Assembly: GCF_033807575.1 (NCBI RefSeq)
Contig: NC_084719.1
Location: forward strand, 2,232,001-2,296,000
Source of the DNA: Cydia pomonella
Taxonomy: Eukaryota > Arthropoda > Insecta > Lepidoptera > Tortricidae
Reading direction: 5' to 3'
Length of the DNA stretch: 64,000 nt
Shown here in pieces: positions 44,131 through 56,619 of the stretch. The notes below the pieces were generated by a model that was not told the DNA's origin, ran no database searches, and was given only the letters and a program-made list of their open reading frames with translations. A program made the translations under genes and the position numbers. How positions within the stretch are numbered: the stretch's first letter is position 1; each line of letters begins with the position of its first letter.

Positions 44131-44584
44131 AAACACGAAGTATATAATATATATATACAGAGTAAATTGCATTGAGGTATAGAACTCTCTAACAAAATGT
44201 TTCCGCACCTTAATGAAGTGCCGGCACTCCATTGCGTTTAGTACGTCTCCGACTACTGGCGAGATGCCACATATGTAACAATATTTAAAAAAAGAATAAA
44301 AACTAAAAATGCCTTTGTGCGTTATGAAAATGTATTGTGATAATATCAAGAAACATAATAAAAGCAATATAATAACAATCGAATCTGAAAAAACTCTTGT
44401 TTTAAGCTCATTTAAATTATTTTGAAACGTCTCTTTATACACTCGCGATGGACGCCATTTTCTTTGGAGCATAGATTACATTTCGCTGATGTAATGCGTA
44501 GGTACTAATGATTACATACATTATTGTTTGCAGAATATATACGCAATAATGATATATTACTCTTTATCTCGTCATTTTTTGTAG
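44131..44584. other. Unassigned intron DNA
   Basis: No gene is seen. A minus-strand open frame of 160 codons crosses the LINE tail and AT-rich DNA and has no protein character. Confidence 0.4.
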
Positions 44585-44922
44585 CGTTTTTAGGGTTCCG
44601 TACCCAAAGGGTCAAACGGGACCCTATTACTGAGACTCCGCTGTCCGTCCGTCCGTCCGTCACCAGGCTGTATCTCATGAACCGTGATAGTTAGCCAGTT
44701 GAATTTTCTACAGATTATGTATTTCTGTTGCCGTTGCCGTATAACAACAAATACTAAAAACAGAATAAAATAAATATGTCTTTCCAATCTCGAGGTTCTC
44801 ATCCAATCACCGAAGTTAAGCAACGTCGGGCGGGGTCAGTACTTGGTTGGGTGTCCGTTTTTATAGATAATGGTACGGAACCCTTCCTGTGCGAGTCCGA
44901 TTCGCACTTGGCCGGTTTTTTT
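44585..44922 (-). mobile_element. 'gggttccgtaccc' element carrying 5S rRNA sequence
   Basis: The ends 'agggttccgtacccaaaggg' and 'acttggccgg' (with 'gtgcgagtccgattcgcac') are the reverse of the ends of the 1905-type elements. The inside differs: a (gtcc)n run at 44642-44659, 'gtatctcatgaaccgtgata', and a 5S-like block at 44793-44857. It is non-autonomous. Confidence 0.8.
44793..44857 (+). rRNA. Truncated 5S rRNA pseudogene inside a mobile element
   Basis: 'atcaccgaagttaagcaacg', 'tcgggcggggtcagtacttg' and 'gttgggtg' match the central third to three quarters of insect 5S rRNA (roughly positions 30-93 of 120), which includes the internal Pol III promoter region. Both ends of the gene are missing and a few bases differ. 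It is not a working 5S gene. Confidence 0.85.
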
Positions 44923-45689
44923 CTTATATTCAAAAAGTAGGTATATTATGCTACAAGCGCGATTTGATAAAAAAAAATGCTACGAGTACGAGAATCAAAT
45001 AGAAAGAGTTTTATGACTATTTTTATAAATTTTCATGTTGTCATTGTCACATATGTAAAACAATTTGAATACACTTTTAAGGAAATAAATACATTTTATT
45101 TATATTCTTTACAATGCGTATGTAGGCAGAAAATGAACAGTTGTCATAACAGTTTCGCCTCTGGCCACCTATGCTTATTCTTTAGCTTAGTGACAGACGT
45201 CAAACGCCGAAAACGGACACAATTTGTTCTCGATGCCTGCCTAGTACGTAGTACATTTATGTCAGTGGCAAATTGCTACAAAACTGACTATTCCACTTCT
45301 GACGGAAGTCGATAGCCAGTACACGGCTACCTAGTTGCCTACCTACCAGCAGATAAAGGCGGACATTACGGCGGATACGAACAGTTGCTTTCTATTTCCA
45401 TTAACTGGGCTCGCCTAGACGGCTCACCTGGAGCAGTCGTAAAACGGTTCATGGTACAATTTTAAAAAACCTACGTTGGGGTATTGCGATTGGGAGTTCG
45501 GTACTTCTTCTCGTGTCTTACATACAAGGTGGTGAGGTGTACATTGCAAGTAGAGTTGTATATACAAAAAAATAGGGGAATTATGCAAAATTTTACAAGA
45601 CATAAACGAGTTGCAAATTTCGCAATTTTTTAAGCTTTCCGTCGGCACAATCAGAATATACTCGTACAAGAGATGGCCAGTCGATGTGC
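44923..45689. other. Unassigned intron DNA
   Basis: No gene or repeat is recognised. Confidence 0.4.
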
Positions 45690-45970
45690 CTCCTGTAGTG
45701 AGGGTTCGTTACTATTACGGCCTATCGTACAGTCTTGGTACACGTTAGCGGTGGCGGTGAGGAAACCTCCTACAGCATGGAGCCCATCGTCCTGCAGAAG
45801 CCCCCTAGCCTCCTGTAGTGTAAGGGAACTAACCTACTGGGGGGTCCAGGTTGGCAGTAGCAGTCAGCAGGCTTAAGATAGTGGAGAAGGAGCCCTGCGC
45901 CGCCCGGCGGAAGCTACCCGGATGACCGACGGCGACGCCTGCAATGCTAGCCTCCCGTACGGGCACTGAC
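45690..45970 (-). pseudogene. Two decayed duplicates of exon A
   Basis: Copy 2 (about 45838-45953) reads SIAGVAVGHPGSFRRAAQGS and then FSTILSLLTATANLDPP, against SIAGGASDGPPEGFRRAARG and SFSAILGLLTATANLDHQ in exon A. It keeps the frame, and its donor context is CCCCCA/GTAGGT in the same phase. Copy 3 (about 45700-45800) retains only GGFLTATANVYQD and scattered matches. Copy 2 could still be an alternative exon; copy 3 looks dead. Confidence 0.6.
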
Positions 45971-46102
45971 CTGGTGGTCCAGGTTGGCTGTGGCAGTAAG
46001 CAGCCCTAAGATAGCGGAGAAGGAACCCCGCGCCGCCCGGCGGAAGCCTTCTGGAGGCCCGTCGGAGGCGCCGCCGGCGATGCTCACTGGAGAGCGTGAC
46101 CA
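45971..46102 (-). CDS. Unrecognised minus-strand gene, exon A
   Basis: The acceptor is 'gttctattgcag' and the donor GACCACCAG/GTCAGT. It is exactly 132 bases (44 codons), phase 0 to phase 0: WSRSPVSIAGGASDG, PPEGFRRAARGS, then FSAILGLLTATANLDHQ. The last 17 residues could form an amphipathic helix. I do not recognise the family. Upstream exons are expected at higher coordinates, but none is evident before the window ends. The two in-frame relatives directly downstream argue for a real, duplicated exon. Confidence 0.7.
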
Positions 46103-47734
46103 CTGCAATAGAACACAACGTTTGTTAATGATTATTTGAGAGTACCCCTTAACCCATATGAAAACCTTTGTGAACCTACAGCGACCTCACAAAAATTATT
46201 AAAATGGTGTAAGAATCACTCCACTAAACATAACAGCCGTAACAGTCACCAGAAATTCCGTATTCTCGAGCAATACATTCCAAATTTAAACTGATTCCGA
46301 GTAGCTATTACGGCTGTTCTCATAACGAAGTACAGGAATCTAGAATTTTAAGTAAGAAGTCAGGAATGACCATCAAGAAGACTGAAATGGTAGGTATGGT
46401 TGCAAAAAAATATTAAACAGGCGCGAATCTTCGTGTTTGTTTTCTAGTTCGTACAAAATTCGCCACACGCAAATTGCAATGTGAATATTTTATGTCTTTG
46501 CAGTTCTAGTGCCATCGCCACCTTATAACAGGATTTATGTTTCACATAACTGAAATAACTATAACTGAAAGAATTCAGTAAGTTCAGTAAGTTGATACTT
46601 ATATTAAGTTGTCGCTGCATAGTATCCAAGTCAGTATTTATTATTACTATGAGTAATACTATAGTAACAAGTCTAATTGGCCTCGAAAACCTAATATGCC
46701 ATTCAGCTACACTAGACTTACCAACTTGTTAGCCAACTTAGGTTACAACAAGTTAGGTTAGTCTCGCAAGTCTCACAAAAATATGAACTTTTACTTAAGA
46801 AACTTGCTCCAAGATTTAATATCGACATTATTGGATTATTAAACTTGCCCGCTGTAATTTTGTTACATTAATAACAACCTGGGATTATTTGTAATTTTCA
46901 TAGCGTTCCATAAGTCAATTTAATTTTAATTTATTTTATTTTTAATTGGAAAAAGGTTAACTTGCTTACAAAATATGTATATTAAAACGAGTTACTCACG
47001 TATTTTTAAGTCTAAAAATGCTCGACATGATGCGGAGAGCTGCAGTCTGCTTCGGTCCGCCAACGTATGCTCCCGTTGGAGCTACTCGTTATGGAGCGAA
47101 ACATGTGAGCAATCTTCGTGTTAAATTACGTGAGTGACCCGTTTTAATGTATTTCATGTCTGTGTCTCACGGAAGTTTTGTTATTTGATATAACTTGCTG
47201 CATTGTTTTATGGGTGTTGTAACGAGTGTAGTTTAGTTCTGTAGGCGTATTAGCTACTTTTTTATTACCCTCTTATTTCTAGTAGGTAGGTTGATCGGGT
47301 GCTCTTAATTGGCTATAATTCAGAGCGAAGAATTTATGTGGGTAGTAGGGCATCGCCGCACTGATACTAAATGGATTGCCGTTCTGATCCGTTCACCGAG
47401 GGAGGGACTCACAGGATCATTGTGTAAACTGTTGAAGGCGCAGCGAATTTTCCGCACTCTGGAAATGCAGAGCAGTTAACAAGCCTATATAGAAGACAAG
47501 ATTGTATTAAGGGTATCAGCCGATCAGGTTTGTTTTGAGGATTCTGTCTATGTATGCGACCCATTGCATTAAGGCAATACAAAAACTATTCAGCATAGTA
47601 TGGTTGAGCTAGAATATGTTATTGTAGAACTTTTTAAATTCATATTCATCAGATAAATTTAATACAATAGATATTGGTGTCGCTTGTTCAGTGTAACAAA
47701 GTAAAGAGTAAGAATGATATGAATAATACATACA
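46103..47734. other. Unassigned DNA with one repeat fragment
   Basis: The phrase 'ccaacgtatgctcccgttgg' (47060-47080) followed by 'atggagcgaaacatgtgagc' looks like a dispersed repeat. No exon of the minus-strand gene is evident. Confidence 0.35.
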
Positions 47735-47800
47735 ATACAATACAATACAATACAAATATACTTTATTGCACACCTCAATACAGAAACAGTACAAATAATA
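47735..47800 (-). repeat. (ACAAT)n microsatellite and retroposon end
   Basis: 'acaatacaatacaatacaat' is followed by 'atatactttattgcacacct', the reverse complement of a 'tgcaataaag' retroposon 3' end with a simple-repeat tail. Confidence 0.75.
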
Positions 47801-49009
47801 CAACACATAAAGAAGAGGTAAACAACAGGCAATACCTACCTTAAAATAAATCTCTATGACTTTGACACGGGGACAATTTTCTTGTTGGCCGGGAGCCGGG
47901 ACTCCAAGCTTCAAACGAGGACATGTGGACCCTATTCTGCCCACTTCTCTGTGTAGACGGGTCATACAAATTTTAGAAAAAGTCACTTCTGTAGACAATA
48001 CAAAGTTGATGACTGATGGTACATATATATCCCGTTATTCTGATTTGAGTCTCAAGTATTGAAAATAATTATCCCGCCTGTAAAGGTGCCGCGTAAAAAT
48101 AGGTTCCCTTAACTTTGCGATGCCTACAGGAAAGACGCGAACGAGTTTGCTATAAAAAGTGTATGACCCAGACATCGAAGGAAGCTACTTCTCTTTCATT
48201 CTTAATGCTGTTAACAAAATCTAAGCTCTACGGCTCTACCGTATTAAAGTTGCCGACCCCAGTCACGCTGCTGCACACAGTGTATACTTACCCTAATAAA
48301 GGCTGCGTTATTCATTCACGTGCACTTTGTGTTGCACTGGCTATTGTGACACTGTTTTCCATTTTCACAGATGAAATAAGCTTGTAACAGATACTGCACC
48401 CATATTATTTTTTATTCCGAAACATTCCATTCCCTTACAGACAAATCCAATGCGCCATGAAACTTAAACTTTTATTAAGTTTCAGTTTCAAACAACAGTA
48501 ACAATCAGGTACATACAAATTATGATCAATAGTTACACTTTCATATCCATCACCTCACAGAATCCCAAAAATTAATTATTCACATCCGCCCATCGGCACG
48601 CAAACAGCACATTATGGCAAGGATCATGCAGCAGAGCTGTGAGGCCTGCCTAAGTGTCTAGCTCGCTCATCTTTGGTGGATGCTCGCTATCAATCCTCAT
48701 CATTATACTAGCTTTTTGCCGCAACTTTGTCTGCGTGGAATTAGTAATTTAGATAGTCAACTGAATTTACTCAACTCAACAACGGTTCGGCTCGGCTCTC
48801 GAATTTTTTTTTCGTAAATTTTTCCAATGTTACTGTTCTGTCCTGTAAATCCCACAAATCAAAAACCATGAAAAGCGGTCCAGTCGTTCTCGAGTTATAA
48901 GTGTTTTAACAAAGCCGACATTGTTTTATATACTAAGATGACTTATGTCCGTTTCACTCTTGTATTAATAGTAAACATATACCTCATGTTTTTGCACCGC
49001 CTACAACTT
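47801..49009. other. Unassigned DNA
   Basis: No recognisable gene is seen. Open frames of up to 129 codons cross AT-rich or repeat DNA. Confidence 0.4.
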
Positions 49010-49135
49010 ATCTGCTTTGCCTAAAGGTTGACTGGTAGAAAATGCCTTACGGCATTAAGTTCGCCTATTGTACAGTGTGTTTCGCAGCGCCTATTCTTAT
49101 GTGCAATAATGATTAAATAAATAAATAAACAATAC
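49010..49135 (+). mobile_element. Retroposon 3' end ('ttgactggtagaaaatgcc')
   Basis: 'cctaaaggttgactggtaga', 'aatgccttacggcattaagt' and 'tgtgcaataatgattaaata' with an (aaat)n tail make up a 3' end that recurs in moth genomes. Confidence 0.7.
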
Positions 49136-50424
49136 GAGTAATTAATCCTTTATGACGTGAGGTAGGTAGGTACATCTGTATTGTATAAAATTTGACACTC
49201 TAAGGCATAAATAGGTAGGTAGATAAGATCAGACTTTATCAAACTACAAGGACATACTCGGGAATTAATTGTCAAAAAGTGTACACTAACCTTGAACTAT
49301 AGAATTCATTTTAGAATAGCAAAAAAAAACCGAGCGCTCATGACGTTATATCGTTATGAAAATAACCATATTTATCGGGTTTGATCCCAAAATGGGTCAT
49401 CCTTGCGAATAAGAAAATAACCCGACCCTCATCTCAAATATAGCCCGGAAACTTTCAGCACATGGTGTCGATCGGAGTTTGCTCGCTTGACCTCTGTTTA
49501 GATTATGCACGATTATATTACCCCGAGAAAATGGGCGTATAAGTGCAGATCACATCATATTTAGGTACAGATCAGATACGCCACTACACCTTGTCAGATT
49601 GTGTCAGCCCACTGCTGCACATAGGTTTCTTTATATCAATTAAAATATGAGAAGATTTGGTGTGTAAAACGAATGAATTCAGTAAGTAACTTTACAATTT
49701 CAACTGATGTAAGTCGTGGGCTTGATTAAATCTCGTGTAGTCTTTTGAGTTTTTTACTTTAACTTAGATCAAAACGTAGCGTAGCAGATAATTAAACCAA
49801 AAAGGAAATTGCCACTGTCCGCCTTAATTAATAATCTTTTTACTTTTCTAGGATAATCAAAATTATTAAAAAGATCAAAGCACAAAGGCAAATTAAAATA
49901 TGTTCACTAGTAAAGCCTAGGGAAACTAGTCCTAAGTCTTCGGCATTGTGGTGACTCTGGATTGGTAATTTCAATTTCTTTATTCTTCAATTTAGGTAAT
50001 AACATAATGCACTCATGAATAACAAAAAGCTACATTTGTACAGAATTCAATTTATATTAAACAATCATCATCATTAAAAAACATTACATAATTGGTATAC
50101 ATAGCTGCAAAAAAATCAATTTCAATTATTTAACCGTTACTAGGTTTGTCACTTATGTACATTTTCCATATATCCCGATCTGTGATATAGTCCTTAACTC
50201 TATAATATGCTCTAGCAATTAGTGCTCATTTTTCAACAGTTTTAAATTTTGTATCCGTGAGCTTACAAATTTGTAGAGGAATTTTGTACTAGTCTATAAG
50301 AAGAAACTGAGGTAATCCAATGGTTCAGTGTTCTATTCCCGGGAGAGCCAGATACGGTAGATGGAAGATCAGGTTATGCTTCTAAACTACCTGCTACTAC
50401 CAGCGGGGTAGTGATTGATGTCAG
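49136..50424. other. Unassigned AT-rich DNA
   Basis: No gene or named repeat is seen. Confidence 0.4.
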
Positions 50425-50880
50425 ATGGTAGTTTTCTTTGTAGGTGCGCTGTATGAATTGTCGGCGATCCGAAACTTAAGAAATATTGAACCTTTAAGTC
50501 TAAGGAGAGAATTGGCCTTCTTGTGTGTGTTCTACCATTTGTACAATGGGCTGTGCTCTGAAGAACTGTTTAATATTATGCCAACGGCCGCTTTCTGTCA
50601 CCGCACCGCTCGCCATCGGCATGGTGTTCATCCTCACACCCTAGAACCTAAATGGTCGTGCACTATGCGGTTTAAGAGGCCCTCCCGCGGACGCTCCGGC
50701 TGTGGAATGAGCTTCCTGCCGAGGTTTTCCCGAGGGACTACAGTATGGAGTTCTTCAGAAAATAAGTGTACAGGTTTTTAAAGGGTCGGCAACGAACATG
50801 GGATCCCCCTGGAGTTTCACGCTTCCATAGGCTACGGTGACCGCTTACTATCACGCGGGTCGTATGCTACGGGATGTTAA
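50425..50880 (+). pseudogene. CR1-like LINE, C-terminal remnant and tail
   Basis: IEPLSLRRELAFLCVFYHLY, then NGLCSEELFNIMPTAAFCHR matches the same reverse-transcriptase end as 43615-43902. Frameshifts follow near the FLPR region, then the tail 'ggctacggtgaccgcttac' and 'gtcgtatgct'. Truncated and dead. Confidence 0.8.
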
Positions 50881-51499
50881 AACACGGAAAAAATACGGCC
50901 GTAAAATCGACATTAGAATTTTTCTTTGACAAATTTGTAATGTTACGTTTTTTATAATACCGTAAAACCAGGTGGTTTTCAATGCTATTGGTATGAAAGT
51001 CCAATGTAAAGTAAACCCTAAGTGGCTTAACAATTAAAGTCCTTGTCTGTACAAGTGTGGTCCACAAGTTCAATACGTAGATAATAAGTGTAAATACCAA
51101 AGTTTTTTTGGTTTCTTCCATTTATAAATATATTTTGACATATAACTACGGGATTCAACTAAGTCACGTCTAAACGAAGATATTCGAATTAATTTTGGAC
51201 TACTTATAATTGGGTGGTTATACGGTTCCAATTAATAATTAATTCATTTATTTAAATTCCATATAGGTAAATTTCTCGATATAATTACCCTTTTGACATA
51301 TCCTGCAGTAATGCAGTCGACTGCAGCAGCATCGCAGCGTAAATACCGTCTGAATCCGAAAGGTATCTATAATTACCTGGACGAAAGTGACTTGATCATT
51401 TCCATACTCATTTTAATTTATAATTTATTATATTTTTTATTATAAGTTTTATAATACAATTTTTAACGAATGTGCCATATCTGCCGTATGAGTCTATGC
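50881..51499. other. Unassigned AT-rich DNA
   Basis: No gene or repeat is recognised. Confidence 0.4.
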
Positions 51500-52320
51500 A
51501 AGGTCGTTTCAATAATTCAACAGGGAGTCCAGGCGGCTGAATTCATTTTTGCAGGCTCCCGCGTTGTGCATTAAACTTTCAGCTGACTCCCGCAAGGCCA
51601 TGTTCGCTGTACAGTGCGTCTGTAAGTGAAAACCTGGACTTTTGATGTAGAATAGACGAGTGTTATGTAAACAGTGGGTATTTTTGATCGACTTCAAAAA
51701 AGAGCGTATCAACCAAGATCTTGACTACAATTTGAAGTTTTGGTGAATAACTGATTTCGTGACTCCCATCTGACTTGGAGAGAAAACTAAACCTTGTTGG
51801 TTTAGGCCAGTTTATGTACGAGTTTTATTCGGTTTATATACCAATTTTATCGAAATCACCCTACATTGTAGAGATCATCCTACATTGTAATAATATGAAT
51901 TGTTATAATTTTCACAGGCTCAAGATGTTGTGCATTAAACTTTCAGCAAACCTGCGCGAGGCCATGCTCGTCTGAAGTTCTGAACCAGTTGCATCTGTTT
52001 GTGATAAAATAGTCGGTACTAAGATAAGCTTCTGTTTGACTTCAGACCACTCGGCTTCAGAATTTGTAGATTTGGTCAATAATGCATTCGCGAATGCCAC
52101 CAGAGAGGAAACTATCTAAACCTTGTTTAAGGCCAGTTTTCTCACAATTTTCATTTAGTTTACGTACAAAGTGTATCCTTATATTGTGACGATCCGGTGT
52201 TTCTTCGCAAGACTCATATCTGCTATAATATATACAAGGTCGTTTCAATAATTCAACGTTTTCGCAGGCTCCAGCGTTATGCATTAAACTTTCAGTTCAC
52301 CCGCCATGCTCGCCTGTACC
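51500..52320. repeat. Three diverged local copies of one sequence
   Basis: 'gcattaaactttcag' occurs at about 51568, 51932 and 52280, twice with 'aaggtcgtttcaataattca' upstream (51502, 52229) and each time with a 'gccatg(t/c)tcg' phrase downstream. This is an old tandem or dispersed repeat with indels; no coding sense is seen. Confidence 0.6.
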
Positions 52321-53002
52321 GGTACTGTTTGTGATAAAAATAGTCGATAAACGGCAGGCTTACGCCTTCGAAGCGGGAGGCCATGGGTTAGAGGTTCGAA
52401 TGCCAATAAGAACATTTATTTCTGCGTTTATTAGGAATATTTGCACCTGAGTTATGGATGTTTTTATGTATTTAGTATATATATGTAAGTATGTCGTAAC
52501 TTCGTTGCCTAGTTAGTACCCATAGTAAAAGCTTTAGGGCTATTTCGACCTTCGTAAGGTCGTTTAAGTAGAGGCACCTTAATATGTATGTCGAACTCCG
52601 GCTGGCCGCCAAATTACCAACTTAAGTAAAACTTTTACAAAGCTCATGGGCTTAAAAGCTTGTACAAAAGTATACTTAAGTACTTAGGTGCTGGAAACTC
52701 GCACACGTGCACCTTTATTACCCGACTACGGCGATGTAAAAGGAGGGTTATGATTAAACGGTTTGGAGTCTGATTGGATTTTACTGGCTAATAATTATGT
52801 AATCGCTTGCCATTGAATTTAACGCTTATCCGAACAATCCAAGTTACTACTAATTTAAAAAGTAAGTGCTTAGTAAGATCTAAGTAGACACAATTTTTAT
52901 TTAAAATATAGTTTACGGTTTAAGGTATTCAATTTGGCTTTTCAAATGATATTAAATGACTATCTTTTGAAAGAATCATCATTATAAAATTATTATTATA
53001 AA
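52321..53002. other. Unassigned DNA
   Basis: Contains a degenerate tRNA-like phrase near 52375-52400 ('gaggttcgaatgcc'). Nothing else is seen. Confidence 0.4.
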
Positions 53003-53858
53003 AAGCGGCCAAGTGCGAGTCGGACTCGCGCATGAAGGGTTCCGTACCATTTAAGACGTATTAAAAAAAATCTACTTACTAGATCTTGTTCAACATTTTA
53101 CCACTTTGGACACACATTTTACCACTTTGGAAGTGTCTCTCGCGCAAACTATTCAGTTTAGAAAAAAATGATATTAGCAACCTAAATATCATTTTTGAAG
53201 ACCTATCCATAGATACCCCACACGTATGGGTTAAATGAAAAAATTTTTTTTTTAATTTTATGACGTATTAAAAAAAATTACTCACTAGATCTCGTTCAAA
53301 CCAATTTTCGGTGGAAGTTTGCATGGTAATGTATATCATATATTTTTTTTAGATTTTTCATTCTGTTATTTTAAAAGTTACAGGGGGGGGGGGGGACACA
53401 TTTTTTCACTTTGGAAGTGTCTCTCGCGCAAACTATTCAGTTTAGAAAAAAATGGTATTAGAAACCTAAATATCATTTTTGAAGACCTATCCATAGATAC
53501 CACACACGTATGGGTTTGATGAAAAAAGATTTTTTGAGTTTCAGTTCTAATAATTCATAATATTTCATAATTTTTTATTGCATGAAAGTGAGTACAAAAG
53601 GTGTTAGTATTTACAAAAGTTCATCACAATCTAAGTATAGTTTCTAAGTATGGGGAACCCCCAAAATTTATTGTTTTTTTTCTATTTTTGTGTGAACATC
53701 TTAATGCGGTTCATAGAATACATCCAATTACTAAGTTTGAACAATATAGCTCTTATAGTTTCGGAAAAAAGTGGCTGTGACAGAATCGGACAGACAGACG
53801 GACATGACGAATCTATAAGGGTTCCGTTTTTTGCCATTTGGCTACGGAACCCTAAAAA
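53003..53858 (+). mobile_element. Dispersed 'gcggccaagtgcgagtcgg' element, two inner modules
   Basis: Same ends as the 1905 copy. It has two inner modules and a short foreign insert near 53555-53640 ('attgcatgaaagtgagtaca'). Confidence 0.85.
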
Positions 53859-54769
53859 CGAAAAACCCGACTGCTTTCCCTTTTTATCATTAGCATTTTC
53901 ACTATAGCTTTCATTCAATACCCGTATTGCTCTGGTACGAAACCTATATCTCTACCACAATTCTGACGAATTCAACGACATCTCACATGTCAAAAAGCCG
54001 TCCAGCTTAGAGCTGTGCTGTAGGGCGTGCCAAAGAAATGGTCAGACATTCATTACACACGCTCAAAAACATTACCCTTCTTCTGACGCAGTCGGGTAAA
54101 AACTACACTGTAACCTATCAGTATTTATCTACAATTTCCTTGTCTATGGTAGTTTAAAACTAGTAACCTCGCTAAAAGCTCCAACTGCAGGCAATTGAAG
54201 TAAAACTCATTCACGATTGTTTTGTGTACGGCGGAAGTAAAAGGCACTCAGCTCTCAGAGAGTTTAATTTGAATAACTTTATAAGTTAGTTTGGCTGACC
54301 CCGTTGTGGTGCGCTTTGCTTACGACCAAAGGCTTGTTTATGTTTAAAAGGATAACTCAAGCTATCCTGTGGAGTGTTGGTAGGAACTCGTGTCTTTTGA
54401 GTTTAAACTTGAAGAACTCGACTCATTTTTACTTCCGAAACTTCCGAGTCTTTTAACCCTTCAAAGGGCAAGGGTCTCAAAACAGACCACCCTATAGGCT
54501 TATAATATTATCTTTTTGTATATTTTTGTACAGAATTTTTAGATTGCGGATTTTTTTTCAGTCTTACCCGTTAAAGGGTTAAGTCCCGAGTCGAGTCCTT
54601 TATCGAGCCTTTATTAAGTGCACCTCAGAAGAACGCGAGCCTCAGAACAATAACTCCGATAATAATTTTGTACTTTTTCTCTAAATTCTTACTACTTAGT
54701 ATTAAATTAGTGAAGAAAACAAGCGTTATGTTATGTTGTGCCGTATGCGAAAACAAGATTCGGAAGAAG
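53859..54769. other. Unassigned DNA
   Basis: No gene or named repeat is seen. Confidence 0.4.
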
Positions 54770-55130
54770 AAGAATTATAACTTGCCAAATACGAGTAGCC
54801 ATGGAGAGGAACATCATGAACCTAAACTTAGAGACAAACAACGCCATACGGTTACTCGTATAAGGGAAAAGACTAAAGTTATCGACACACTACCACATTG
54901 CAAGAAATTAAAATGGTAGTGTATTGGTCACGTGGCAAGAATGAACAACGAAAAATGGACAAAAAGAAATTCTACATGGGCGGGACCTCCCGGTAAAAGA
55001 AAGTTAGGCTCGAAAGATGGACCGAAGAACTAAAAAAGTTTGCCAGCGACTAGCAATAGCCCAAGACAGGGAAATGTCGAGTAAAATGGAGGAGGCCTTT
55101 ACTCGTCAAGAGGTCCTTAATAATAAAAAT
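54770..55130 (+). pseudogene. RTE-like LINE 3' coding remnant
   Basis: RIREKTKVIDTLPHCKKLKW, a stop, then CIGHVARMNNEKWTKR and GPPGKRKLG correspond to the end of RTE-type reverse transcriptases (RTKVxDxxxxxxxLKWxWAGHVARMxDxRWTKR). It has several stops and frame breaks. Confidence 0.75.
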
Positions 55131-55310
55131 TATTACCGATTTGATAATGCATGTAAATTAATTTGATAAATTGTAAATTAATTTATTTATGTATTATTAT
55201 TTTATTTAAGAATTAAATGCATTATTAAGAAATTAAATTGATTCAATAAATAAAATACAATATACTGTGCCTAGCCCTTGAATTGATGAAGACAACCTAT
55301 TTTGATTAAA

Positions 55311-55887
55311 AAAAGCGGCCAAGTGCGAGTCGGACTCGCCCATGAAGGGTTCCGTACCATTTATGACGTATTAAAAAAAAACTACTTACTAGATCTCATT
55401 CAAACCAATTTTCGGTGGAAGTTTGCATGGTAATGTATATCATATATTTTTTTTAGATTTTTCTTTTTGTTATTTTAGAAGTTACAGCCGGGGGGGGGGG
55501 GGGGGGGGGGGCACACATTTTTTCACTTTGGAAGTGTCTCTCGCGCAAACTTCTTTCAGTTTAGAAAAAATGATATTAGGAACCTAAATATCATTTTTGA
55601 AGACCTATCCACACATATAAGTTTGATGAAAAAAAAATTGTTTTTTAAATTTTATGACGTATTAATTTTCAGTTCTAAGTATGGGTAACCCCCAAAATTT
55701 ATTGTTTTTTTTTCTATTTTTGTGTAAAAATCTTAATGCGGTTCATAGAATACATCTACTTATCAAGTTTGAACAGTATAGCTCTTATAGTTTCGGAAAA
55801 AAGTGGCTGTGACATAATCGGACAGACAGACGGACATGACGAATCTATAAGGGTTCCGTTTTTTGCCATTTGGTTACGGAACCCTAA
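55311..55887 (+). mobile_element. Dispersed 'gcggccaagtgcgagtcgg' element with long poly-G
   Basis: Same ends as the 1905 copy. The G run at about 55490-55511 is the longest of the family here, and part of the inner module is deleted. Confidence 0.85.
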
Positions 55888-56619
55888 AAATGAGAGTTGT
55901 CTGAAAAGGATTCACTCAAGTCTCGACAAAGGACTCGGGGTAACTCGGATCTCTAACAAGTTATATCTCGAGTGTCGAAATCAACGAGCATATAAGTCTG
56001 AATAACGCAATGGAGTCTAAAAGCAGATAACTCAAAGGATTCGCTTTCTCAACCATCACTCACCGGTGCCGTAAAAGTTTTATCACTTTCACTACCACGT
56101 AGGTGGCAAACTTACGACCAGCCTGATGGTAAGTTGTAAGAGTAGCCTATGAACGCTTGCAATTCCAGAGGTGCCACATACAAGTGCGACCTCTAATAAA
56201 GTCCTTTTTTTGAACAACCGTATGCTCTTTACTTCCTCGAGCAAACAACGGCAGAGAGTTCATTCTTGTGCGTCTTCTGAGTAGAATAACATTAACATTG
56301 TTAGATAAAAAAAGTGGATTGCATTGCAAAACATTAAATAAAAACGCGCAACACAACACAAGCCATTAAAAGCTGGCCGTGCACTTGAGCTGCGCTTTGC
56401 TCGCGCGGAAGCTCTTAGCGAACTTTGCTCTCGCTTGGCTGCCACTTTAATCTTTGGCGCGAAACAGCTTGATGAGCCCTTTGAGATAATCTTGATTAAA
56501 GAAATATAGCGTAGCTTAATTATGAAGTTGCGCACTTACACAACATAACTATATTTTAATAACAAAACTTCCGTGAGACAGACATATTTAAATATATTAA
56601 AACAAATCCCGTACATATG
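55888..56619. other. Unassigned DNA with a retroposon tail
   Basis: About 56095-56200 is a reverse-complemented retroposon 3' end ('gcctgatggtaagttgtaag', 'gcaattccagaggtgccac'). The rest is unassigned. Confidence 0.45.

Noticed and set aside
43990..44472. 160-codon minus-strand open frame
   Set aside because: It crosses the LINE tail, a poly(A) run and AT-rich DNA; no protein features are seen.
44793..44857. Functional 5S rRNA gene
   Set aside because: Both ends of the 5S sequence are missing and it is embedded in a mobile element.
47609..47998. 129-codon minus-strand open frame
   Set aside because: It covers the (ACAAT)n microsatellite and a retroposon end; the Tyr/Leu-rich content is a repeat artefact.
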